64,000 nt of DNA from Mixophyes australis (taxonomy: Eukaryota; Chordata; Amphibia; Anura; Limnodynastidae), in NCBI GenBank assembly GCA_036250195.1, contig JAVHZZ010000016.1, forward strand, positions 1,054,001-1,118,000, given 5' to 3'. The position numbers and the translations under genes are program-made. The number at the start of each line of letters is the position of its first letter. Position 1 is the stretch's first letter. Positions 29,578 through 43,900 of this stretch are shown piece by piece. The notes under the pieces were generated by a model that was not told the DNA's origin, did not search any database, and worked only from the letters and a program-made list of their open reading frames with translations.

Positions 29578-32500
29578 GAATCATGAATCGAATCATGAAT
29601 CATGAATTGAATCATGAATCATGAATCATGAATCGAATCATGAATCATTAATTGAATCATAAATCATAAATCGAATCATGAATCATGAAGCATGAATCAT
29701 GAATCATGAATTGAATCATGAATAATGAATCATGAATTGAATCATGAATCATGAATCGAATCATGAATCATGACTTGAATCATGAATCATGAATCATGAA
29801 TTATGAATCGAATCATGAATCATGAATTGAATCATGAATCATGAATCTTGAATCGAATCATGAATCATGAATCATGAATTATGAATTGAATCATGAATCA
29901 TGAATTGAATCATGAATCATGAATTGAATCATGAATCTCGAATCATGAATTGAATCATGAATCATGAATTGAATCATGAATAATGAATTGAATCATGAAT
30001 CTCGAATCATGAATTGAATCATGAATCATGAATTGAATCATAAATCATGAATCATGAATTGAATCATGAATCATATATCGAATTATGAATCATGAATCGA
30101 ATCATGAATCATGAATCATGAATAATGAATTGAATCATGAATTGAATCATGAATCATGAATCATGAATTGAATCATGAATCATGAATTGAATCATGAATC
30201 ATGAATTGAATCATGAATCTTGAATCATGAATCATGAATCGAATCATGAATCATGAATTGAATCATGAATCATGAATCATGAATCGAATCATGAATCATG
30301 AATCATGAATCATGAGTTATGAATCATGAATCGAATAATGAATCATGTCTCATGAATCAAATAATGAATCATGAATTATGAATCAAATCATGAATCATGA
30401 ATTATGAATTGAATCATGAATCATGATTTGAATCATGAATCGAATCATGAATCATAAATCATGAATTGAATCATGAATCATGAATCGAATCATGAATCTC
30501 GAATCATGAATTGAATCATAAATCATGAATTGAATCATGAATTGAATCATAAATCATGAATCATGAATTGAATCATGAATCATAAATCAAATCAAGAATC
30601 ATGAATTGAATCATGAATCATGAATCGTGAATCATGAATTAAATCATGAATTGAATCATGAATCATGAATCATGAACTGAATCATGAATCATAAATCAAA
30701 TCAAGAATCATGAATCGAATCATGAATCATGAATCGTAAATCATGAATTAAATCATGAATTGAATCATGAATCATGAATCATGAACTGAATCATGAATCA
30801 TGAATCGAATCATGAATCATGAATAAAATAATGAATCATGAATCATGAATCATGAATCATGAATCATGAATCATGAATCATGAATCGAATCATGAATCAT
30901 GAATTGAATTATGAATCATGAATCATGAATCGAATCATGAATCATGAATTGAATCATGATTCATGAATCGAATAATGAATCATGAATTGAATCATGAATC
31001 ATGAATCATGAATCATGAATTGAATCATGAATCATGAATCATGAATCGAATCACGAATCATGAATCATGAATTAAATCATGAATTGAATCATAAATCATG
31101 AATCATGAATTGAATCATGAATTGAATCATAAATCATGAATCATGAATTGAATCATGAATCATGAATCGAATCATGAATCATGAATTGAATCATGAATCA
31201 TGAATCAAATCATGAATCTCGAATCATGAATTGAATCATGAATCATGAATCGAATCATGAATCATGAATTGAATCATGAATCATGAATCATGAATCGAAT
31301 CATGAATCATTAATTAAATCATAAATCATAAATCGAATCATGAATCATGAAGCATGAATCATGAATCATGAATTGAATCATGAATAATGAATCATGAATT
31401 GAATCATGAATCATGAATCGAATCATGAATCATGACTTGAATCATGAATCATGAATCATGAATTATGAATCGAATCATGAATCATGAATTGAATCATGAA
31501 TCATGAATCTTGAATCGAATCATGAATCATGAATCATGAATTATGAATTGAATCATGAATCATGAATTGAATCATGAATCATGAATTGAATCATGAATCT
31601 CGAATCATGAATTGAATCATGAATCATGAATTGAATCATGAATAATGAATTGAATCATGAATCTCGAATCATGAATTGAATCATGAATCATGAATTGAAT
31701 CATAAATCATGAATCATGAATTGAATCATGAATCATATATCGAATTATGAATCATGAATCGAATCATGAATCATGAATCATGAATAATGAATTGAATCAT
31801 GAATTGAATCATGAATCATGAATCATGAATTGAATCATGAATCATGAATTGAATCATGAATCATGAATTGAATCATGAATCTTGAATCATGAATCATGAA
31901 TCGAATCATGAATCATGAATTGAATCATGAATCATGAATCATGAATCGAATCATGAATCATGAATCATGAATCATGAGTTATGAATCATGAATCGAATAA
32001 TGAATCATGTCTCATGAATCAAATAATGAATCATGAATTATGAATCAAATCATGAATCATGAATTATGAATTGAATCATGAATCATGAATCATGATTTGA
32101 ATCATGAATCGAATCATGAATCATAAATCATGAATTGAATCATGAATCATGAATCGAATCATGAATCTCGAATCATGAATTGAATCATAAATCATGAATT
32201 GAATCATGAATTGAATCATAAATCATGAATCATGAATTGAATCATGAATCATAAATCAAATCAAGAATCATGAATCGAATCATGAATCATGAATCGTGAA
32301 TCATGAATTAAATCATGAATTGAATCATGAATCATGAATCATGAACTGAATCATGAATCATAAATCAAATCAAGAATCATGAATCGAATCATGAATCATG
32401 AATCGTAAATCATGAATTAAATCATGAATTGAATCATGAATCATGAATCATGAACTGAATCATGAATCATGAATCGAATCATGAATCATGAATAAAATAA

Positions 32501-32600
32501 TGAATCATGAATCATGAATCATGAATCATGAATCATGAATCGAATCATGAATCATGAATTGAATTATGAATCATGAATCATGAATCGAATCATGAATCAT
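29270..32600 (+). repeat. Tandem duplication, 1,662/1,669-bp period
   Basis: Starting near 29270, the sequence repeats 1,662 bp later: ATGATTC at 29294/30956, GAATAATG at 29308/30970, AGCATGAATC at 29689/31351 and ATGTCTC at 30345/32007. By 30675/32344 (AACTGA) the offset is 1,669, one heptamer more. The left copy overlaps the end of the 1,928-bp duplication, so these events are nested and must have been sequential. The right copy runs into the start of the 15-kb unit near 32130. Confidence 0.78.
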
Positions 32601-34379
32601 GAATTGAATCATGAATCATGAATCATGAATCGAATCATGAATCATGAATCATGAATCATGAATCGAATCATGAAAGATGAATCATGAATTGAATCATGAA
32701 TCATGAATCATGAATTGAATCATGAATCGAATCATGAATCATGAATTGAATCATGAATCATGAATCGAATCATGAATCTTGAATCATGAATTGAATCATG
32801 GATCATGAATTGAATCATGAATTGAATCATGAATCATGATTCATGAATTGAATCATGAATCATGAATCGAATCATGAATCATGAATTGAATCATGAATCA
32901 TGAATCATGAATCATGAATTGAATCATGAATTGAATCATGAATCATGATTCATGAATTGAATCATGAATCATGAATTGAATCATGAATCATGAATCGAAT
33001 CATGAATCATGAATCATGAATTGAATCATGAATCATGAATTGAATCATGAATCATGAATCATGAATCATGAATTGAATCATGAATTATGAATCGAATCAT
33101 GAATCATGAATCGAATCATGAATCATGAATCGAATCATGAATCGAATCATGAATCGAATCATGAATCGAATCATGAATCATGAAATGAATCATGAATTGA
33201 ATCATAAATCATGAATTGAATCATGAATCATGAATCATGAATTGAATCATGAATCATGAATCGAATCATGAATCTCGAATCATGAATTGAATCATGAATC
33301 ATGAATTGAAACATGAATCATGAATTGAATCATGAATTATGAATTGAAACACGAATAATGAAATGAATCATAAATCATTAATCATGAATCGAATCATGAA
33401 TCATGAATTGAATCATGAATCATGAATTGAATCATAAATCATGAATTGAATCATGAATCATGAATTGAATCATAAATCATGAATTGAATCATGAATCATG
33501 AATCTTGAATTGAATCATGATTCATTAATCATGAATGATGAATTAAATCATGAATCGAATCATGAATCATGAATCATGAATCGAATCATGAATCATGATT
33601 TGAATCATGAATCATGAATTGAATCATAAATCATGAATTGAATCATGAATCATGAATTGAATCATGATTTGATTCATGAATCATGAATCATGAATCATGA
33701 ATCATGAATCATGAATCGAATCATGAATCTCGAATCATGAATCATGAATTGAATCATGAATTGAATCATAAATCATGAATCATGAATTTAATCATGAATC
33801 ATAAATCGAATCATGAATCATGAATCATGAATCATGAATCGAATCATGAATCATGAATCGATTCATGAATCATGAATCGAATCATGAATCTCGAATCATG
33901 AATTGAATCATGAATCATGAATTGAATAATGAATTGAATCATAAATCATGTATCATGAATTGAATCATGAATCATAAATCGAATCATGAATCATGAATCG
34001 AATCATGAATCATGAATCATGAATTGAATCATGAATTGAATCATGAATCATGAATAATGAATTGAATTATGAATCATGAATCGAATCATGAATCATGAAT
34101 TGAATCATGAATCATGAATCATGAATCATGAATCGAATCATGAATCATGAATTGAATCATGAATCATGAATCGAATCATGAATCATGAATCATGAATGAT
34201 GAATCGAATCATGAATCATGAAGCATGAATCGAATCATGAATCATGAATTATGAATCGAATCATGAATCATGAATTGAATCATGAATCATGAATCATGAA
34301 TTGAATCATGAATCGAATCACGAATCTCGAATCATGATTTGAATCATGAATCGAATCATGAATCATGAATTGAATCATG

Positions 34380-35862
34380 AATCATGAATCATGAATCTTG
34401 AATCGAATCATGAATTATGAATTAAATCATGAATCATGAATCATGAATCAAATCGTGAATCATAAATTGAATCATGAATTGAATCATGAATCATGAATTG
34501 AATCATGAATCATGAATCGAATCATGAATCATGAATTGAATTGTGAATCATGAATCATGAATCATGAATCGAATCATGAATCATGAATTGAATCATGAAT
34601 CATGAATCATGAATCGAATCATGAATCATGAATTAAATCATGAATCATGAATCATGAATCATGAATCGAATCATGAATCATGAATCATGAATCGAATCAT
34701 GAATCATGAATTATGAATCGAATCATGAATCATGAATCATGAATTGATTCATGAATCATGAATCATGAATCGAATCATGAATCATGAATTATGAATCGAA
34801 TCATGAATCATGAATCATGAATTGATTCATGAATCATGAATCATGAATTGAATCATGAATCAAATCATGAATCATGAATTGAATCATGAATCATGAATCG
34901 AATCATGAATCTCGAATCATGAATTGAATCATGAATCATGAATTGAATCATGAATTGAATCATAAATCATGAATTGAATCATAAATCATGAATCATGAAT
35001 TGAATCATGAATCATAAATCGAATCATGAATCATGAATCGAATTATGAATCATGAATTGAATCATGAATCATGAATTATGAATTGAATCATGAATCATGA
35101 ATTGAATCATGAATCATGAATCATGAATCTTGAATCGAATCATGAATTATGAATTAAATCATGAATCATGAATCATGAATCAAATCGTGAATCATAAATT
35201 GAATCATGAATTGAATCATGAATCATGAATTGAATCATGAATCATGAATCGAATCATGAATCATGAATTGAATTGTGAATCATGAATCATGAATCATGAA
35301 TCGAATCATGAATCATGAATTGAATCATGAATCATGAATCATGAATCGAATCATGAATCATGAATTAAATCATGAATCATGAATCATGAATCATGAATCG
35401 AATCATGAATCATGAATCATGAATCGAATCATGAATCATGAATTATGAATCGAATCATGAATCATGAATCATGAATTGATTCATGAATCATGAATCATGA
35501 ATCGAATCATGAATCATGAATTATGAATCGAATCATGAATCATGAATCATGAATTGATTCATGAATCATGAATCATGAATTGAATCATGAATCAAATCAT
35601 GAATCATGAATTGAATCATGAATCATGAATCGAATCATGAATCTCGAATCATGAATTGAATCATGAATCATGAATTGAATCATGAATTGAATCATAAATC
35701 ATGAATTGAATCATAAATCATGAATCATGAATTGAATCATGAATCATAAATCGAATCATGAATCATGAATCGAATTATGAATCATGAATTGAATCATGAA
35801 TCATGAATTATGAATTGAATCATGAATCATGAATTGAATCATGAATCATGAATCATGAATCA
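34380..35862 (+). repeat. Tandem duplication with 732-bp period inside unit A
   Basis: CTTGAATCG and AAATCGTG markers recur 732 bp apart (ATGAATCTTG at 34391 and 35123; AATCGTG at 34451 and 35183), and GAATTATG occurs at 35041 and 35773. A third AATCGTG at 36484 marks a further related cassette 1,301 bp on. The match of the second copy ends near 35862, where CTTG in copy 1 meets CATG. Confidence 0.72.
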
Positions 35863-37476
35863 TGAATCATGAATCGAATCATGAATCATGAATCAAATCA
35901 TGAATCATGAATCATGAATCGAATCATGAATCATGAATCATGAATCGAATCATGAATCATGAATTGAATCATGAATCATGAATTGAATCATGAATCATGA
36001 ATCGAATCATGAATCGAATCATGAATCATGAATCAAATCATGAATCATGAATCGAATCATGAATCTTGAATTGAATCATGAATCGAATCATGAATCATGA
36101 AATGAATCATGAATTAAATCATGAATCATGAATTGAATCATGAATCATGAATTGAATCATGAATCATGAATTGAATCATGAATCATGAATCGAATCATGA
36201 ATCATGAATCATGAATGATGAATCGAATCATGAATCATAAAGCATGAATCGAATCATGAATCATGAATCATGAATCGAATCACGAATCTCGAATCATGAA
36301 TTGAATCATGAATCATGAATCATGAATCATGAATTGAATCATGAATCGAATCACGAATCTCGAATCATGAATTGAATCATGAATCATGAATCGAATCATG
36401 AATCATGAATTGAATCATGAATCATGAATCTTGAATCGAATCATGAATTATGAATTAAATCATGAATCATGAATCATGAATCAAATCGTGAATCATAAAT
36501 TGAATCATGAATTGAATCATGAATCATGAATTGAATCATGAATCATGAATCGAATCATGAATCATGAATTGAATTGTGAATCATGAATCATGAATCATGA
36601 ATCGAATCATGAATCATGAATTGAATCATGAATCATGAATCATGAATCGAATCATGAATCATGAATTAAATCATGAATCATGAATCATGAATCATGAATC
36701 ATGAATCGAATCATGAATCATGAATCATGAATCGAATCATGAATCATGAATTATGAATCGAATCATGAATCATGAATCATGAATTGATTCATGAATCATG
36801 AATCATGAATTGAATCATGAATCAAATCATGAATCATGAATTGAATCATGAATCATGAATCGAATCATGAATCTCGAATCATGAATTGAATCATGAATCA
36901 TGAATTGAATCATGAATTGAATCATAAATCATGAATTGAATCATAAATCATGAATCATGAATTGAATCATGAATCATAAATCGAATCATGAATCATGAAT
37001 CGAATTATGAATCATGAATTGAATCATGAATCATGAATTATGAATTGAATCATGAATCATGAATTGAATCATGAATCGAATCATGAATCATGAATCTAAT
37101 CATGAATCATGAATCATGAATCGAATCATGAATCATGAATCATGAATTGAATCATGAATCATGAATTGAATCATGAATCATGAATCGAATCATGAATCGA
37201 ATCATGAATCATGAATCAAATCATGAATCATGAATCGAATCATGAATCTTGAATTGAATCATGAATCATGAATCGAATCATGAAATGAATCATGAATTAA
37301 ATCATGAATCATGAATTGAATCATGAATCATGAATCATGAATTATGAATCGAATCATGAATCATGAATTGAATCATGAATCATGAATCTTGAATCGAATC
37401 ATGAATCATGAATCATGAATCATGAATCATGAATCGAATCATGATTCATGAATTATGAATCGAATCATAGTTGATG

Positions 37477-37513
37477 AGGTTGAAAAAAGACACCAGTCCA
37501 TCAAGTTCAACCT
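37477..37513 (-). other. 3'-terminal hairpin of LINE fragment, copy 1
   Basis: AGGTTGAA at 37477-37484 and TTCAACCT at 37506-37513 are perfect 8-bp complements separated by 21 bases. On the minus strand this hairpin lies 9 bases from the 3' end of the insert. CR1-type LINEs are known for a 3' hairpin next to a short terminal repeat, recognised by their reverse transcriptase. The pairing is seen directly; the role is inferred from the family. Confidence 0.6.
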
Positions 37514-37660
37514 ATTTTGGATCTCCTGCGATCCTGCACTTATATTTGTAATTAATCCAGAGTAAGCAACCGCCAATCTGTTTCAATTTTGAAAATCCCC
37601 CCAGACTCAATATTGCAATCAAATTTTTACCCTATATCCACTATTATCCTTTATTTTAAA

Positions 37661-37789
37661 TTAACGGTCGTATCTCTGGATACACCTTTCCGCTAAAAAT
37701 TTGTCTAACCCTTTCTTAAACATATCTATTGACTCTGCCATCACAACCTTCCCTGGCAATGAATTCCATATCTTGACTGCCCTTACTGT
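37661..37789 (-). pseudogene. Remnant of LINE ORF2 C-terminus, copy 1
   Basis: There are 42 open codons plus TAA on the minus strand, beginning at the truncation point, so the fragment has no start codon of its own. Visible motifs are RAVKIWNSLP at residues 3-12, VVMAES at 15-20 and FKKGLDKF at 24-31, ending near GYDR. From family knowledge, W-N-S-L-P followed by a VV.A.S and an FK..LD block is the usual ending of CR1, L2 and Jockey-type reverse transcriptase ORFs, downstream of the catalytic domain. No catalytic residues are present. Copy 1 has an AGA (Arg) codon at residue 39 where copy 2 has GGA (Gly). It is not a functional gene. Confidence 0.75.
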
Positions 37790-40549
37790 ATCATGAATCA
37801 TGAATTGAATCATGAATTGAATCATAAATCATGAATCATGAATTGAATCATGAATCATGAATTGAATCATGAATTAAATCATGAATCATGAATCATGAAT
37901 TAAATCATGAATTGAATCATAAATCATGAATCATGAATTGAATCATGAATTGAATCATAAATCATGAATCATGAATCAAATCATGAATCATGAATTGATT
38001 CATGAATCATGAATCGAATCATGAATCATGAATCATGAATTATGAATTGAATCATGAATTGAATCATAAATCATGAATCATGAATTGAATCATAAATCAT
38101 GAATCATGAATTCAATCATGATTCATGAATCGAATCATGAATCATGAATTGAATCATGAATCATGAATGATGAATCATGAATCGAATCATGAATCATGAA
38201 TTGAATCATGAATCATGAATCATGAATCGAATCATGAATCATGAATCATGAATTAAATCATGAATTGAATCATAAATCATAAATCATGAATTGAATCATG
38301 AATTGAATCATAAATCATGAATCATGAATTGAATCATGAATCATGAATCAAATCATGAATCATGAATCATGAATCATGAATCATGAATCAAATCATGAAT
38401 CATGAATTGATTCATGAATCATGAATCGAATCATGAATCATGAATCATGAATTGAATCATGAATTGAATCATAAATCATGAATCATGAATTGAATCATAA
38501 ATCATGAATCATGAATTCAATCATGATTCATGAATCGAATCATGAATCATGAATTGAATCATGAATCATGAATCATGAATCATGAATCGAATCATGAATC
38601 ATGAATTGAATCATGAATCATGAATCATGAATCGAATCATGAATCATGAATCATGAATTAAATCATGAATTGAATCATGAATCATGAATCGAATCATGAA
38701 TCATGAATTGAATCATGAATCATGAATCAAATCATGAATTTCGAATCATGAATTGAATCATGAATCATGAATCATGAATCATGAATCATGAATCATGAAT
38801 TGAATCATGAATCATGAATCAAATCATGAATTTCGAATCATGAATTGAATCATGAATCATGAATCGAATCATGAATCTCGAATCATGAATTGAATCATGA
38901 ATCATGAATTGAATCATGAATTGAATCATGAATTGAATCATGAATCATGAATCATGAATTGAATCATGAATTGAATCATAAATCATGAATCTTGAATTGA
39001 ATCATGAATTGAATCATAAATCATTAATCATGAATTGAATCATGAATCATGAATCGAATCATGAATCATGAATTGAATCATAAATCATGAATCATGAATT
39101 GAATCATGAATCATGAATCGAATCATGAATCATGAATTTAATTATGAATCATGAATCGAATCATGAATCATGAATCGAATCATGAATCATGAATTGAATC
39201 ATGAATTGAATCATAAATCATGAATCATGAATTGAATCATAAATCATGAATCATGAATTGAATCATGAATTGAATCATAAATCATGAATCATGAATTGAA
39301 TCATAAATCATGAATCATGAATTGAATCATGAATCATGAATCATGAATTAAATCATGAATTGAATCATAAATCATGAATCATGAATTGAATCATGAATTG
39401 AATCATAAATCATGAATCATGAATCGAATCATGAATCATGAATTGAATCATGAATCATGAATCGAATCATGAATCATGAATCGAATCATGAATCATGAAT
39501 CATGAATCATGAATCATGAATCAAATCATGAATCATGAATTGATTCATGAATCATGAATCGAATCATGAATCATGAATCATGAATTGAATCATGAATTGA
39601 ATCATAAATCATGAATCATGAATTGAATCATAAATCATGAATCATGAATTCAATCATGATTCATGAATCGAATCATGAATCATGAATTGAATCATGAATC
39701 ATGAATCATGAATCATGAATCGAATCATGATTCATGAATCGAATCATGAATCATGAATTGAATCATGAATCATGAATCATGAATCATGAATCGAATCATG
39801 AATCATGAATTGAATCATGAATCATGAATCATGAATCGAATCATGAATCATGAATCATGAATTAAATCATGAATTGAATCATAAATCATGAATTGAATCA
39901 TGAATTGAATCATAAATCATGAATCATGAATTGAATCATGAATCATGAATCAAATCATGAATCTCAAATCATGAATTGAATCATGAATTATGAATCGAAT
40001 CATGAATCTCGAATCATGAATTGAATCATGAATCATGAATTGAATCATGAATTGAATCATGAATTGAATCATGAATCATGAATCATGAATTGAATCATGA
40101 ATTGAATCATAAATCATGAATCATGAATTGAATCATGAATTGAATCATAAATCATTAATCATGAATTGAATCATGAATCATGAATCGAATCATGAATCAT
40201 GAATTGAATCATAAATCATGAATCATGAATTGAATCATGAATCATGAATCGAATCATGAATCATGAATTTAATTATGAATCATAAATCGAATCATGAATC
40301 ATGAATCGAATCATGAATCATGAATCGAATCATGAATCATTAATCATGAATCATGAATTGAATCATGAATTGAATCATAAATCATGAATCATGAATTGAA
40401 TCATAAATCATGAATCATGAATTGAATCATGAATTGAATCATAAATCATGAATCATGAATTGAATCATAAATCATGAATCATGAATTGAATCATGATTCA
40501 TGAATCGAATCATGAATCATGAATTGAATCATGAATCATGAATCATGAA

Positions 40550-43500
40550 TTGAATCATGAATCATGAATCATGAATCGAATCACGAATCATGAATCATGA
40601 ATTAAATCATGAATTGAATCATAAATCATGAATCATGAATTGAATCATGAATTGAATCATAAATCATGAATCATGAATTGAATCATGAATCATGAATCGA
40701 ATAATGAATCATGAATTGAATCATGAATCATGAATCAAATCATGAATCTCGAATCATGAATTGAATCATGAATCATGAATCGAATCATGAATCATGAATT
40801 GAATCATGAATCATGAATCATGAATCGAATCATGAATCATTAATTGAATCATGAATCATAAATCGAATCATGAATTATGAATCATGAATCATGAATCATG
40901 AATCATGAATTGAATCATGAATTGAATCATGAATCATATATCGAATCATGAATCATGAATCATGAATAATGAATCATGAATCATGAATCATGAATTGAAT
41001 CATGAATTGAATCATGAATCATGAATCATGAATTGAATCATGAATCATGAATCGAATCATGAATCATGACTTGAATCATGAATCATGAATCATGAATTAT
41101 GAATCGAATCATGAATCATGAATTGAATCATGAATCATGAATCATGAATCTTGAATCGAATCATGAATCATGAATCATGAATCATGAATCATGAATTATG
41201 AATTGAATCATGAATCATGAATTATGAATTGAATCATGAATCATGAATTGAAACATGAATTGAATCATGAATCATGAATCATGAATTGAATCATGAATCA
41301 TAAATCATGAATTATGAATTGAATCATGAATCATGAATTATGAATTGAATCATGAATCATGAATTGAATCATGAATTGAATCATGAATCATGAATTGAAT
41401 CATGAATCATGAATCGAATCATGAATCTTGAATCGAATCATGAATCATGAATCATGAATCATGAATCATGAATTGAATCATGAATCATGAATTATGAATC
41501 GAATCATGAATCATGAATTATGAATTGAATCATGAATCATGAATTGAATCATGAATTGAATCATGAATCATGAATTGAATCATGAATCATGAATCGAATC
41601 ATGAATCTCGAATCATAAATTGAATCATGAATCATGAATTGAATCATGAATTGAATCATGAATTGAATCATGAATTGAATCATGAATCATGAATCATGAA
41701 TTAAATCATGAATTGAATCATAAATCATGAATCATGAATTGAATCATGAATTGAATCATAAATCATGAATCATGAATCGAATCATGAATCATGAATTGAA
41801 TCATGAATCATGAATCGAATCATGAATCATGAATCGAATCATGAATCATGAATTGAATCATGAATCATGAATTGAATCATGAATTGAATCATGAATTAAA
41901 TCATGAATCATGAATCATGAATTAAATCATGAATTGAATCATAAATCATGAATCATGAATTGAATCATGAATTGAATCATAAATCATGAATCATGAATCA
42001 AATCATGAATCATGAATTGATTCATGAATCATGAATCGAATCATGAATCATGAATCATGAATTATGAATTGAATCATGAATTGAATCATAAATCATGAAT
42101 CATGAATTGAATCATAAATCATGAATCATGAATTCAATCATGATTCATGAATCGAATCATGAATCATCAATTGAATCATGAATCATGAATCATGAATCGA
42201 ATCATGAATCATGAATTGAATCATGAATCATGAATCATGAATCGAATCACGAATCATGAATCATGAATTAAATCATGAATTGAATCATAAATCATGAATC
42301 ATGAATTGAGTCATGAATTGAATCATAAATCATGAATCATGAATTGAATCATGAATCATGAATCGAATAATGAATCATGAATTGAATCATGAATCATGAA
42401 TCAAATCATGAATCTCGAATCATGAATTGAATCATGAATCATGAATCGAATCATGAATCATGAATTGAATCATGAATCATGAATCATGAATCGAATCATG
42501 AATCATTAATTGAATCATGAATCATAAATCGAATCATGAATTATGAATCATGAATCATGAATCATGAATCATGAATTGAATCATGAATTGAATCATGAAT
42601 CATATATCGAATCATGAATCATGAATCATGAATAATGAATCATGAATCATGAATCATGAATTGAATCATGAATTGAATCATGAATCATGAATCATGAATT
42701 GAATCATGAATCATGAATCGAATCATGAATCATGACTTGAATCATGAATCATGAATCATGAATTATGAATCGAATCATGAATCATGAATTGAATCATGAA
42801 TCATGAATCATGAATCTTGAATCGAATCATGAATCATGAATCATGAATCATGAATCATGAATTATGAATTGAATCATGAATCATGAATTATGAATTGAAT
42901 CATGAATCATGAATTGAAACATGAATTGAATCATGAATCATGAATTGAATCATGAATCATGAATCATGAATTATGAATTGAATCATGAATCATGAATTAT
43001 GAATTGAATCATGAATCATGAATTGAATCATGAATTGAATCATGAATCATGAATCATGAATTGAATCATGAATCATGAATCGAATCATGAATCTTGAATC
43101 GAATCATGAATCATGAATCATGAATCATGAATCATGAATTGAATCATGAATCATGAATTATGAATCGAATCATGAATCATGAATTATGAATTGAATCATG
43201 AATCATGAATTGAATCATGAATTGAATCATGAATCATGAATTGAATCATGAATCATGAATCGAATCATGAATCTCGAATCATAAATTGAATCATGAATCA
43301 TGAATTGAATCATGAATTGAATCATGAATTGAATCATGAATTGAATCATGAATCATGAATCATGAATTAAATCATGAATTGAATCATAAATCATGAATCA
43401 TGAATTGAATCATGAATTGAATCATAAATCATGAATCATGAATCGAATCATGAATCATGAATTGAATTATGAATCATGAATCGAATCATGAATCATGAAT

Positions 43501-43900
43501 CGAATCATGAATCATGAATTGAATCATGAATCATGAATTGAATCATGAATTGAATCATGAATTAAATCATGAATCATGAATCATGAATTAAATCATGAAT
43601 TGAATCATAAATCATGAATCATGAATTGAATCATGAATTGAATCATAAATCATGAATCATGAATCAAATCATGAATCATGAATTGATTCATGAATCATGA
43701 ATCGAATCATGAATCATGAATCATGAATTATGAATTGAATCATGAATTGAATCATAAATCATGAATCATGAATTGAATCATAAATCATGAATCATGAATT
43801 CAATCATGATTCATGAATCGAATCATGAATCATCAATTGAATCATGAATCATGAATCATGAATCGAATCATGAATCATGAATTGAATCATGAATCATGAA
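40550..43900 (+). repeat. Tandem duplication with 1,666-bp period inside unit A
   Basis: Four markers share the same 1,666-bp offset: TCACGAATC at 40581/42247, CATATATCG at 40935/42601, GACTTG at 41068/42734 and CATCAATTG at 42165/43831. CATATATCG and CATCAATTG are rare in the rest of the array, which makes the pair secure. The corresponding part of unit B carries a single copy of the cassette, so the duplication probably arose after the A/B split or was lost from B. Confidence 0.8.

Larger units (their letters stand above)
1..37467 (+). repeat. GAATCAT/GAATY satellite array, left block
   Basis: This is uninterrupted simple-sequence satellite. The main module is the heptamer GAATCAT. It alternates irregularly with 5-bp modules GAATC or GAATT, giving common super-modules of 12 (7+5), 19 (7+7+5) and 26 bp. 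Frequent variants are AAATCAT (from CATAAATC), TAATCAT, GAATTAT, GAATCTT, GAATCTC and GATTCAT. All tracts have the same orientation. A pure heptamer run has a TGA stop every 21 bases in all three frames on both strands, so it cannot encode a long protein. CpG is almost confined to the pentamer junction (TCG), with a few CTCG, CACG and CGTG variants. Higher-order duplications inside the block are listed separately. I see no gene, RNA gene or unique DNA in this block. Confidence 0.98.
37468..37790 (-). mobile_element. 5'-truncated CR1/L2-like LINE fragment, copy 1
   Basis: This 323-bp island of complex sequence inside the satellite is best read on the minus strand. From its truncated 5' end (37790) it gives 42 codons resembling the C-terminal tail of non-LTR retrotransposon ORF2 (KIWNSLP, then an FKKGLDKF block), a TAA stop at 37663-37661, and a 3' UTR of about 190 bp. 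The UTR ends with a hairpin (arms 37506-37513 and 37477-37484) and the sequence CATCAACTATG, after which the satellite resumes. That order (RT tail, UTR, 3' hairpin, short tandem repeat, no poly-A) is typical of the CR1 group. The + strand stretch GTTGAAAAAAGACACCAG is, as I recall, like repeats common in amphibian genomes. No target-site duplication can be assigned because both flanks are repetitive. Superfamily assignment is inference from motifs only. Confidence 0.8.

Noticed and set aside
1..37467. Open reading frames made of repeating 12-bp modules (for example a frame reading Asn-His-Glu-Leu)
   Set aside because: They exist only where the 7+5 pattern happens to keep frame and stop as soon as two heptamers meet. 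There is no start context, no composition of a real protein and no conservation beyond the repeat itself.
37661..37789. A functional small protein gene in the insert
   Set aside because: No start codon, opens at a truncation point, and matches only the C-terminal tail expected of a LINE ORF2.
37468..37790. tRNA-derived SINE
   Set aside because: No A/B box pattern or tRNA-like head was visible; the coding tail and 3' hairpin fit a LINE end better.
37455..37800. Target-site duplication flanking the LINE fragment
   Set aside because: ATCA/TCATGAATCA is present at both edges but also throughout the array, so no TSD can be told from background.
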